From Hofstenia miamia (taxonomy: Eukaryota; Xenacoelomorpha; Acoela; Hofsteniidae): a stretch of 64,000 nucleotides of DNA. The notes under the pieces are model-generated. The model was not told where the DNA came from and ran no database searches. It worked only from the letters and a program-made list of their open reading frames with translations. A program made the translations under genes and the position numbers. Of this stretch, positions 37,140-49,700 are shown piece by piece. The stretch spans positions 201,976 through 265,975 of the forward strand of contig CABFPE010000082.1 of assembly GCA_900660155.1 (NCBI GenBank). Reading direction: 5' to 3'. Position 1 is the first letter of the stretch. Each line of letters opens with the position of its first letter.

Positions 37140-39640
37140 TACTTTGTCATCGTTCTATTATCTCAATTCCTGTACTCAATCTTGACCATTTTGATTGTGG
37201 TTGTGCTACGATCTACTGTTTACCGCCCAATGCCTTACTAGTAATATGCGTCTATAACCCTCTTATTCTAGTAATACTGTGTCACTGTTTAAGAACTAAT
37301 TTTCTTCTTTGATCACTGTTTTGTATTTTTCAAAAATTGCTAAAATGTTCATAATACCACAACTCTTCACAATTTGAGAGTAGTTTTTGGCGATTTTGGC
37401 TACCCTGGCATCATTGATTTTGAGCTATTCCAAACTTCTAATGACGAAGTTCAGTTTCTTCTAAATTTTTGTTTGAAAACAACTTTAATCCGTTGGTTGA
37501 TTTTGAAACTCGTTTTTTTTGGTAACACTTTTGACCTTATATTCACAGACTGTTACTCAATAAAAATTTGTAACTCTAAAAATTTCATTGATGCGGAGGA
37601 GTGAATTCTGCTTCGTAGGAGCATTTAAATTTTGATAATGCGGCTATAGCCGGATAATCGCCTCGTGTAAACGGCCCTATTGCTAAAAGTTATTCAAAGA
37701 TTTTTGTCAGGTATTTCTCATCTTCATTACATACTACCATTCTATTTTTCATCACACTCTTCAACATAGTTATTCCGTAATGTTACGCAGAGGTTCTGCA
37801 TATCTAAGGTTCTCTACTCATTTTAATCTTAACAATTATCTACATGTTTGTAAAGATCGTCAAGAATCAGTTGCATAAGATCGGATATGTAATATTGCGC
37901 AATTTGCTGCCACTGATTCTTTATCTTCAAATTGCTAAAATCTATTCAAACTCATGAATTTCCACTATGTTTTGTTTTTGATGGAATGGGGCTTACTAAT
38001 AATGATGACATTGCTATTTACTTTAACATATTTTTTGCATCTATTTGTTCTCCCTCCTCTAAAATAATCTCCACAACTCATTGCCGCTTAACATATATAT
38101 TGTACATAATGCTCGTTTACAAGTTAAGTCTGGGAGATCCTCTGAAAATTGGATGGTGTATTCTAAGTAAGTTTGCCTCTTGTTTGTCCCCACATGTGTT
38201 GAACCTCTTTCGTGAGATCTGCTTTTCTTGCAATAATCCTTCTCACTGCAAGATTTATACTATATTTCCTCTTCCCAAATTGGACTCCAAGCACTTGATT
38301 TCCAATTGTAGACCTATAGGCATTCTTCCTAAGTTATCCCTCATGTTTGAAGGTATTTTCTTTAAATAGTTGTATGATATTAGTTATGACTATGTCTCAC
38401 CTCACCAGTTTGGTATTTTCATAAAAAGGCCACTGACAATTCAATTATTGATTTTTCTTAAGTATATCTATTCAATTATGACTCCCACATTTTTGGCTTT
38501 GTCTTAGATTTCGCTCTTAGCAAGGCTTTTGACTTTTGTACAACATCACATCCTTATCCAAAAACTGAGATATGCTGGTGTTGGAGGTCTTCTTCTTCAT
38601 CTAATATATTCGAGAATCTCTCTGATCGACTTTAATAACTCCCTGTCTGATATCTTGCCAGTCACTAGTGGCGTTTCTCAGGGATCAATTTTGAGACCTT
38701 TATTCTTTGTTTTATTTATTAATGATATCTCAGTACATTTATTCAGGGAAAATTACTTATATTCCGATAACCTAAAGATTTGCCAACATGTTGTTGAATG
38801 ATATGCCAAGTGTTGATAACTGGTGCCAAAAATGGGACTTCTCTTAATAATAAATAGTAGAAATGTCTCACCACCAACTTCCTTTTAGTAATGCATTTCC
38901 CTTTCCTGAAGTAACTATTTTTAAAGATCTAGGAATTTACTTTAATTACGAATTATCTTGGTCCTATCATATCAGTATGCGCCTTCGTAAAGATAATAAC
39001 ACCTTCATGTTAGTGAAATAAAATATTCATTTTAACATGCATTAATTCTAAACATTCAATTTATAAATCTATGGTGCTGTCCATTCTTCTGTTTGGTTCT
39101 CAAATTTGGTACTACTTTTGAACAGAATTGGAAATCTTTGAGAAGATTCAAAGTAGGTGCACGCGTTGGATTATTTCTGGTAAAGGTAAATTATCGTATC
39201 ACCAATGACTTCTTAGACTCGATCTCTTACTAATATGTTTAACTCTACAAAATGCGAATCTATCGTTTTCTATACTTGCTTGACGGGAAAATATGACATG
39301 AATATTTGGGATTTCATTTCGTTATACATTCCTGTCAGGCAAGGGGATTCTTCCAACGTGGTTACGTTCATTTCATCACAATGTAAGTATTAACGAACCT
39401 AGAGTTTCTTTTTTAAAAGAATCTATTTTGATAAATTTCATTCAATTTATGCGTTTGCTGAAATTGTTCTTTCTTGATTATTTAAGGAATTCTTATGTAG
39501 AATCGTCGATGTGTTTTGGTTTTCTTGTATATCGATGCCTTACTTGTAACAATCATCTTCAAAGTATGTATTTTACTAATATATATTAATCCTTAAATGT
39601 ATCTTTGTTAGTTAAAATAAAGTTCTTTTTGTTGTTGTCT
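37140..39640 (+). mobile_element. Jockey/CR1-like LINE relic with endonuclease and RT remnants
   Basis: Endonuclease part at 37180-37600: CLPPNALL (family YRPPN), VVFGDFGYPGI (GDFN.PGI) and FDLIFTDC (LDLIFTD). RT part at 38280-38370: YTIFPLPKLDSKHLISNCRP (P.PK......RPI). Then 38529-38801: HHILIQKLRYAGVGGLLL, PVTSGVSQGSILRPLFFVLF, INDISVHLF and YSDNLKI, where the catalytic YADD is changed to YSDN. A post-RT block, IFKDLGIYFNYELSW, lies at about 38915. The 3' end at 39610-39638 reads AATAAAGTTC then (TTG)n. Many stops and frame changes; dead. Confidence 0.8.
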
Positions 39641-40253
39641 GTTGGTGTATATTCTTGGTATGTGTATGCCAAATATAAGAGCAGTTTTCAATTTTGCTAT
39701 ATTAATTACTTCCTATTCTCTACACATAATTATTAGAGACTGCCAAGCCAAAAAATTTGAAGCTCATTTGCAATTCTACATTATTAAGAAATTTGAATTG
39801 GAAGTAATTTCAGAAGTTTATTGTGCTCATATTTAACAAATTGGTAGCAAGCTGTTAAAATTAATAGTATCTATTCTGAATATATGTCTGGAATTAATGG
39901 CGTTCCGCCGGATTAGTTGTTGGAATCTATATTGTTTATTACATATCTTAATGATCTTTAACTGTTGTATACTAAATATATTCTTTTTTAAATGCGGGTG
40001 ATCTAGAAATTGTTCTAATGATGATATTCTTAATGTAATCAAACGGATATTTCAAATTTAATGCTAGCCTTAATATATTTTAACTTTTTGTAGTCCTCAT
40101 CTCTTATCTTTCAATTGAAAATGGAGATATGTGCTGTTCAAATACGGTTGTTGTTTTTTACCTTGCGCTTTCAAGTGATCTAATATAGTCTTTCCATATA
40201 TTAATACAATACAGAACTGCAACATAGGTATTTTGAACTTGGAAAAACAAGTT

Positions 40254-40417
40254 AGTGTTAATCTGCAGTCTTGTCCATTGGACAGATATTTCTGCCCAAT
40301 CCTATGCTATTCAATAAAAAATTCAAAAATTGTCCAATTGGAATCAAATTGTATTCCAATGTAAGTTTCAATTCGTTAAACCAAATTTTCTTTACAACAT
40401 ACCTAAGATGCTTTTGA
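40254..40417 (+). repeat. Exact 164-bp duplicate before an N gap (likely artefact)
   Basis: Identical to 40439-40602; the two are separated only by Ns at 40418-40438. It looks like an overlap that the assembler failed to collapse. Confidence 0.92.
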
Positions 40418-40438
40418 NNNNNNNNNNNNNNNNNNNNN

Positions 40439-40602
40439 AGTGTTAATCTGCAGTCTTGTCCATTGGACAGATATTTCTGCCCAATCCTATGCTATTCAAT
40501 AAAAAATTCAAAAATTGTCCAATTGGAATCAAATTGTATTCCAATGTAAGTTTCAATTCGTTAAACCAAATTTTCTTTACAACATACCTAAGATGCTTTT
40601 GA
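40439..40602 (+). repeat. Exact 164-bp duplicate after an N gap
   Basis: Second copy of 40254-40417. It begins agtgttaatctgcag right after the Ns. Confidence 0.92.
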
Positions 40603-41807
40603 TTTACATAAAATTTCAAAAAGCATTATATCACACGTACTGAAATTTACATTTCGTTTGCATCACATTCTGAGTGGATACATAAAAGAAATACGATGAA
40701 AGCAATTTCTTACATGCTTAGCATATGAAAATCAGATAAATTCATTTGAAACAGTATCGAACATTCTGTTGAAAAAAGATATTCATATAAAATGAATAAG
40801 TCGGAAGCGGGCAATGTATTTAGTCATACACCACAACCAAAAAATCATTTACATGATTGAATAATTTGGAAACTACTCTGTATTACATCAAATTCAGTAA
40901 CTATGATCGAAAAATGTAAATAGGCATTAAGTGTCAGGATTTTACCAATATTTCAAGGTCTGAAGACTTCGTATTTCCTCAAAAACAAAGATTTTATTCC
41001 AACTCTTTTAGTAAAACTATAAATGTGATACATGTGAAGGTTCATTCATTGACGAAGCAAAAGGGGCTATTGGAATACAAAATTTCAGAGCACATTCGAG
41101 AACATATCTTCAGTCTGAAATATATTGTTATGAATTTTGAACCTAAGAGGAAATACTTTACTATTTCATTTAAAACCAAGCATTTGAAAATTGACAGAAG
41201 CTACAATGATAAAAGAAAATGAGAATAATATATTAAATATTAAATTTTTTTTAAAAATAAACATATTGTTAGTAAAAACATAAGTTGGAGTTTATTTTGT
41301 TTCACTAATAATAAAAGGTAAATTATATCATGCACTAGAATTTAATGCAAATAAATTTTGGAATTTCGGAGAAAAGTGTTGTTTTGTTATACACTTTAAC
41401 AGTTTGTAGTTATTTAATTTAGATGGGAATGTTTATTTCTATTTCAAGAATAGATGCAATGAAATGATAAAGAATAATGTCAAGCTTTTCGTACGTGCTA
41501 TATGTACAGTATTTGGGCAAGAGGATTAATGAGTTTTAAATTATCCATATACTAATGCACTTCTATCTTTCAAATCATTTTCATATCGTCCTCTAAAGAA
41601 TTCTAATTTGAAGCAGTATTATGTCTGCACCTTGCTGGCTTCTGTTAAAATATGTTGCAATACGTATGAACGTAAACAGAGAAAACGTAAAATTCTTGAT
41701 GCCTGTGAAACAAACATTGCAAAACTTCAACGCTGTCTACTTCTACTGATTGGATAATTTTTGAAGATAATTTGCTAGAGAATGAATGCAATGTCATTGA
41801 AGAATAC

Positions 41808-41855
<48 letters not shown>

Positions 41856-42435
41856 TCATTTAAAGTATATATACGTAGTATGATTGCTATAGGAATACAT
41901 TTCCTGAGGAGTTAAAGCATCTGTACTTTGTTGGGAAGGTGGGAGGGGAACGATTTCCTCGTTCCCCCTCTAGGGCACCTTTCATCCACCCCTTTTAGAG
42001 ATGTTCAAATAAAAAATATAAATAATAGGAATCAATGGTCAAAATGGCTCCACAATTTTTGGGCTGAACCCAAACTATATGTTCGATTAAGTACCATCAC
42101 CCAACCCCACTCAACCTAACTCATCATTAATCTAAGTATTGGCACAACTCTGAACCATGCCAGTAAATTGCCATGTCAATTACGAATTCAAAATGATAAA
42201 TGCAAAAATACTAAATCTATGAAACACTATTCAAATCAAACGTATTCGAACAATTTAAAGAAAATAAGATCTTAAAAAATCTAATGATTACCTTTGCTCA
42301 GTAATTATGAGCGCCGAATATCTCTGAAATAAGGGGAAAGAACTTTAGATGTTAAAAATTTTTCTCATAATAGCAGAAGAAGATATTTATATCGGAAGAA
42401 ATCAATGTTTATTGAAACAACATTGCACAATGCAA

Positions 42436-42635
42436 AGTGGCAGTAATAAAAACATAGAATTAGAAAACTACGACTCAAAGTGTGGCAAATAATTATATTT
42501 TAGTCCAGTACAACCCAAGCCACAAACACAAATTTAGTGGCAGTAATAAAAACATAGAATTAGAAAACTACGACTCAAAGTGTGGCAAATAATTATATTT
42601 TAGTCCAGTACAACCCAAGCCACAAACACAAATTT
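42436..42635 (+). repeat. Perfect tandem duplication, 100-bp unit, two copies
   Basis: Unit 42436-42535 is repeated without a mismatch at 42536-42635. No N lies between, so unlike the other exact duplicates this may be a true recent tandem duplication. Confidence 0.9.
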
Positions 42636-43599
42636 TGTGCACACCCCAACCCACATACGAAATTTATAAGTACAACCTAACCTATGACCAACACAAAAGT
42701 CATCCGACCCTTTCCCCCCCCCTAATAACATCATTTTTCTTCAAATAATCAATTTTATGAACAAATACAAATGATATAAAATTTATTTGTAGGAGAAATA
42801 GACACTTAAAAGAGTACGAATATATTTGTGTTAAGTATATCTTCAGAATGTCTGGTTAGGATGACATTGGATAATTACTTTCCCAATGTGTTCAATTTAT
42901 TGTTGGCCTCCACCTGCCAAATATTAGCTTTTTGTGGTCTTGGAACATAATTTTCAAATGATTTGTGATTCCAAAATATCGATATTTTTACGTTCACTTA
43001 GTATTCACCATATGTAAGCAATAGTCCTGCCAAGCCCCCATGGTACTAAAAGTGAAACAGGAATTTTGTTGCGCCAAATGCAATTTTGTCACACATACGT
43101 TATTGAATTTTTGTTTCCCGACACACACTTGACAACTGCATTACGAAACTTTAGCAATTCTGCTGCTTGCAACAATCATTACAAAACTAACATAGCAGAC
43201 AATTTTAATCATGATTCAAAGAGTCTTAGAGTATAATTCTGGTTTCTTATTAAATAGAACAATATAACAAAATTACCAGCAAATGGATAGGTTCCAATTA
43301 TTGAATTCCCACTATATTAGTATATGGCAAAATTTAATGATTGTTTTGTTTTAGTATTTGACTGTATTGTGAAGCAAAAGCCAAAAAATTTAGTTGACAC
43401 TTTGGCAAATCACACTCAATAATTTAATGATTTGAGATTTTTTGATTTTGATTGTTCCGAATTTAATGTTCTAAATAGTTTAAGCTTTATATTTAAGGGA
43501 ATATTATGTCCTAAATGTTAAAGCAATTTAGATAATATTTTTATTCATTATATTGAGCAATATTGGTGATTTTGTTAACGCAAGCCAAGGAAATCCGGA

Positions 43600-43614
43600 G
43601 TTTACCATGGTTAC
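43600..43614. promoter_or_regulatory. RFX X-box-like palindrome upstream of tektin
   Basis: The + strand reads GTTTACCATGGTTAC; the - strand reads GTAACCATGGTAAAC. The left half fits the RFX half-site GTNRCC exactly, then AT, then GGTAAAC, which is the RGYAAC half-site with one extra base. It ends 116 bp before the tektin ATG. RFX X-boxes close to the start codon are typical of ciliary genes, which suits a tektin. The match is imperfect and was found by eye. Confidence 0.45.
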
Positions 43615-43730
43615 AATATATTCATTTCAAGATTAAATAGATGACTTAAGCTACATACGTTCTTAAATAGAAATCAAATTCCCACAATTTCATGCGTTGA
43701 TATATTCATACTGCGCTATAATTCACAAAA

Positions 43731-46700
43731 ATGGCAAAAGTAAAATCTTTTCCACAAATATTTTCGGACGAAGAATGGAAAACTGCAATGAATGAAACAT
43801 TTGAATCGGCGGAGGCTGGAAGATCTATTGCAGAGCGACTTCGTTCGGAGGCCCAGCGGCTTATCAATTGGAGTGATAAATTATCAAAGGATGGCCAAGA
43901 AGCTTCCGATAAGCGATTAGGTAATATGAACAATAAATTAACTCATGTATAACCTCAGTATGTGGTTTGTGTGCCTAAAAAAAAGAATCATATTATAAAG
44001 ATTTAAGGCTCTTAAAGAGTAAATAGATGTCTTTCAATTGAGACTCTAAAACGCGTTGACTTATTACAAGAAATAGAGAGTGAAGTGTTTCTAAACAATT
44101 AAAAAAATTTAATTAAAATTTTGGGCTCGACTTGAAATTGAAATTTTCCATTCAGACAAATATTCTAACATATACATACTGCATAAACTACACAAAGTAC
44201 ACAGTCTATAGACTTATTATTAATAACAATAGCATTAATTTTATAAGTATCAATATTGAATTGATATCATACTTTCCAATATAATATATAAGATTCAAAA
44301 TATTTTGTAAGAATTTTTAAGCTCCCTTGATTGTCTTTACAATGCGTACATAATTGTAAATCGTAGTATAAAATTCTATTTCATCCAATCTCCTGCATAT
44401 CTTAGTTTACATTCTAATCACCTTCAGATCAAATCTAAATTGTTAGGCGAAAATCCATTCAAATAGATTCATTTTTAATTCCCAACTGCGCTATATGCTA
44501 GGATCATTGCTCTTAATGACAATGCTTTTTTAAATGATCGAAGTTGCTTTTATGAATTTACTTACTCTCTGAGGCCACAAGTGTAATGTATTCTTATTTC
44601 AGTTACTGATTAATGCCTAGTCAACACAATATTTTTCTTCAGTTATTTGAAGCATTTCCTAACTATAAGAACGACCTGTTCACATCACCAGCGATTTACA
44701 AGAACAGAGTAAAGTATTGTGAACTTTTTAAAAATTATCAAAATACTAATTGTTCAAATTGCATATTTATCTGAAAATTATGAAAAAAATTATTGGCAAC
44801 CAAACAAACCAGAGCTCTACTTTCAGGCAACTAGCAATTAGTAAAAAATAACAAAACGTAATTTAAGATCAAAGACTGTACACTGAAAAATATTGGGAAA
44901 CCGAGACCGATAAGGAATTAAATGATATGTGTGAAGAAATTGAAAAGCTTCTAGATGTGCAAAAGAGAGTTGAAGAGGCACACAAAGCCACCGAGAAGCC
45001 TTTAATGGTCTGCAACAAGAGCTTAGAAAACAGGTAAATGTTTATTGTTTACCATAGTTACACAATGTATGGTTTTTATACAGTTTCCGTCTTCTGTTCA
45101 TCATTATCCATGTTTATTCTCATTGAGATTGCAATTTAGAGATTGGCTCATTGAATAAAATGGAAAACCTATTTAAAAATATTTTGTGCATTTGTATTTT
45201 TCAATAATGTTTAAAAGGAAAATCAATGCTTTTACCGGCCTTTCTTAAAAAACGTTGAGATCTTTAGTTACATTTTTTAGCAATTTACACTTTCACAATT
45301 ATCACGATGTTATCAGATAATTTAATTTATCTAAGCTTATTGTTATTACATAGTTTGTTACAATAAATGAATAAATATGACTGTTTTACACAATCGCTTT
45401 AGTTTATTAAGTAGCACAACCACAATATCTGTGTAGTCAAGCGCAGTTGACTGGGAACATAAATGTCTACAGGATTTTGTGCGGAATCGAATTACCGTCC
45501 TTTAATTTTCCCATTGAAATTAAATTATTAAATTAGCTGAACAAATTTAACTGATGAAATTGCTTCTATTAATATGTAAAATGAGTTTTTAAAATTTTGA
45601 TCAATCCTGCATATGAAATAAAAGTAGGTGCCTTATTTATGTTGAAACAAGCCATGCTTATTATATATAATGATATACATATTATGAACATATTTAAAAT
45701 GTAAATCATCAATTGGCAATATTTGTTTAATATATAATCCGAAAAACAGCATAAAGTTCTACATAACAAACAATTGTAAAGCATATGAAAGCAGATATTT
45801 TTTATTAACAATAAAATATATTTAGAATGACTTCTTAAATAAACTGTTTTTTTGCCGATCTTCGTCCTTGTTCTTAAAATAGATGTCAAATTGTTTTACG
45901 ATTTAAGGCATTTTACAAACAACGAATTTGGATTTAATGTAAAAAAAATATCTAAGATATTGTATATTGATATTATCTTGGTTTTTGAAGTAACTCGTTG
46001 ATCGACTTCCCTGGATTTGTTTGTTATTTTGAAATAAAAAGAAATTCCTGCATATTATTAATAGTCAGGCTTCACACATTTCTGCAGCAAAATTAATCTC
46101 TTACTTGCTTTATCTTAAGTTAGTATAGCATTCGAAGAAATTTTTAAAGATATATCATTAAAAATATTGCTTCAGTTCTTATAAATTGCTCTTCAATACT
46201 CGAACTTACATTCCTAAACTGAAGTATTACTAATCGTATAGTAGAAAACTAGAGCTGAGTCAAAATGTCTACACATCAAACACCTTTAAGGATCTTGGAG
46301 TTCATATCTCGAAAGACCTTAAATGAAAGTGGAATACTGACCTTCATAATATTCTTCAGGCCTGATTTTTTTTCTACTTAAAGTAATTCGTCTTTACAAT
46401 GATGTTATTGACATTTATATTATAAGACCTGATAAAATGTTGAAACTAATTGAATTTGCTTTTGAATTTAGGATGCAAAGGACGGGTATAGAATTAACGC
46501 ATGACGAACTTAACATTGCTCTAATGAAAGAGAAAGAAGTAATAGAAGGAGTTCGGCTAATTTATGCTAAAACACTTCAGGAAATTGAAGATCAAATCAG
46601 GTTTTTAAAATTCATTAATTTCAACTTTCCGAATAATAATATTAAGGGATTGAGCTTCTAACTTGGGAGACTAATTATATGATTAACGTTAGAATTCTTC

Positions 46701-49700
46701 TTAGGGCTTGTGTTGTTATTTCACCTTTACACTGCCATGCGCTGAACGTAGGTCGCAGCTTGACTGTAAATTTTCCAGGATAATCGTTAAGATCTTATAA
46801 TTAACCAACAAATAAAACTATTTAAAACCTGAGAACTTCACAAGGACTGTCTATTCCTTGACTAATGTCTGCAGCTCCACCATTATTTTGTTGGTACTCG
46901 CTCGTGTTTTGAAACCCAGGAATAATTTCTTACACAAATGTTCACCATTACATGGTGTACAATTACCAATGGGTGTCATTGCCCAATATTTCATAATTTA
47001 TTAATATGGTTGGAAAGAATTGTTCGACAACATGGACAAAGCCTTTTGCATGTTAAAATTTGCTTTGAAAATAATAACTAATATATTTGGTGCGCGATGG
47101 GGTACGAATTTAGAATCACCATAAGAAAGATGTATCCAACCCATTGTAAATCCGACCTTCGTCTGATTAACTGAGAATTTCTTGTATTAGTAAACCGTTA
47201 AAATGTACGTAAGTATTGATATACGATTGTACCCAGAACTACAAAATTTGTATAGATTACTAAATTTACACGATGTTCGCATTTTTATACAATGCGAATT
47301 CTGATTATTATGAGCTAGTTGACAACTCTTACACAAAACAGGTTTTGTACTTTTGATATATAAAATTGGCATATAAAAGTTTTATACATAAGAATGCGAA
47401 ACATTTAGGAAATGCAGATCGGCGAAATATTTTCTGGAAAAAGACTTTCGTGATAAGAAGGGTGCTATAAACATTGATACAATGGCAAGGCACCTAAACA
47501 TGTCAAACAAGCGGTACGACTATTCACCAGCAAAACCCAATTCGGCGTAAGTATTTTATATAAAAATCTGCAATGTATTTTCTGTGTACGAGTATGAGCC
47601 CATAGGATTCTTTCGCATACCAACATAATAAACCCTCACCAATTTCCTTGGTTATATAACAAGTAACACATTTTACAGAAAAACTAGCCGCAAGGAAAAA
47701 GTTAACGATGTGATCTAAATTTTAACAACGCAAAAACAAGGCTTATTTGTTAGGCATCATGTTGTACAAATTGTAGTAAATAAGGTAGAAAATTCTTACA
47801 AATTTTAATATAAATCCATGCAATCGAGCACTTTTATCTTATTAAACAAATCCATTTTTAAACTAATCTTTCTTAGTTACAATGATTAGCCACAATCGAA
47901 GGAACTATTTTACTGATGCTTTAATATACTGCTACATTCTCAAAAGACTGATTACACAAAGCTCGAATTTAAAAAAAAATTTTGCCTTTAAATTTTTTCG
48001 ATTTTCTAAAAGAACTATTAACCAAACGCAAAATTTATAAATATTTTTCAAAACCCACGACAAAAAAAAACAGACTAGAACATTTATTCAAATAAAGCAC
48101 TTTTACATAAAATAGATACAATGAGTATATTATCAGTCCAAAATTATTCATTTCAAAAGGGTTTTTGTAGATTTCTCTAACTGAGATTCACGACTAAGCG
48201 ACTACAGATAATCACAAATAAGTTCGTTAGATAGATACAACGAAAATCTTTGTTCAACAGCAGACATCTCTTGATACAACCTTTCTTCATGCTGATCAGA
48301 AAATTTGCCAATATACTGTCCAAATTCCTTTTTATTTTCTAGGTCATTTTCTTTCCGATCAGGCATGACACTTTTGCCCAGAACATTATTTGAAACATCA
48401 CAAAATGAGTGCCATGCGTTCAAGTGTGGCTGATCAAGCAAAATTGTGAACTCTGGATCATGCATCAATTTGCGGATATCAGGACCAGTGAAAACACCAT
48501 TGCTTAATTTCGCCTCAGATTTGCGGAAATGAGTTGACAAATATTAATGAACCTCACTATCACTGCCAAGCGTCTTAATAAATTGTAGGGAACGTCCCAG
48601 CTTAATGTGTAGCACTGGTAAGGCTAATTTGGTCACTGGTATTAATGGTGTAAAATCAGTGTCTGTACGTTCTGGCCAGTGGAACACAAGATTGTTATCA
48701 GGATGACTATTTCGAATATCAAATTCGCAATAAAAACAAGGGGATTTTGAATACCCTGATTTTAATCCAAGGAGATAGTTAAGGAGTTTAAGATCACATA
48801 ATGCTGCCCAGTTGTGTTCTTCGTATTTAATAACCTGCATTAGTGTCTCCACAGATTCTCTTGCTTCCTTTGCGTGAGCAAACGCTATTGGTGTTGCTGG
48901 ATTTTCCTTATTTTTTAACATCAATGCAGCTTTTAGGCTTGCACACGATGCATCAATAAAAAGACACCAATCATCTGTTGCATATGGTATACCAAGAGAT
49001 GTCACTTGTTTTGAATATAAATGTAGAAATTGCTTACCTCATGATTGTATTGAGTTGTTTATGACATTAGATAAACTACTTTTCATACCTGAGTTTGTGT
49101 TTTAAGCATACGAAGCCATTTCATTGATTGTCTCTTGCTAAGTTGCAACTCCCGGCAGAAATCATTAAATTCTGAGGAGTTCCATTCAATTTTTGAACTT
49201 TCTACAATTTCTGGTGGATATATGTCGCTGTCGCTGGAGCTTGATGTTGATGAACTGTTTATGATTGCTCTGCAAGCTAAATCTTCACCAAATGTCCTTG
49301 GCAATTTGCAACTATTAGAATCGAAGTATATAGGCCTTTCATTTAAAAATGGCTTTTTGATTGTACAAAAATAGCGGTCTCCATCATTGTGACTTTTGTT
49401 CTTACAAAAAGGCAAGGTAAACGATGCATTACCAGGGAAGTGATAAGGATTTCTGTGCCATGTGGAGCATGGCGTAAATGGCTTGTTTATGTCAGAGCAA
49501 CTAGTCTTAAAGTATGACCAATATATATGTTCAAAGCATCATTAAATTGCCGTCTTTGATTGCCAATAAACTTTGCACACATATAGCAGAAGCTATCAGG
49601 ATCATTAGCATGAGATGACCATTTCATTTGAAATAATGACTAAAAATGATATCCCAGACTCTTACCTCTATTATATCACAGTAGACACACTAGGAGAAAT

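Larger units (their letters stand above)
39641..43599. other. Intergenic region upstream of tektin
   Basis: No gene recognised. Holds a gap with duplicated flanks (40254-40602), an (AT)n tract (41816-41852) and a 100-bp tandem duplication (42436-42635). Confidence 0.6.

Noticed and set aside
49135-49374. Plus-strand 79-codon open frame (and 19459-19641).
   Set aside because: Shadows of the minus-strand protein of the TIR element; they recur only because the element is duplicated.
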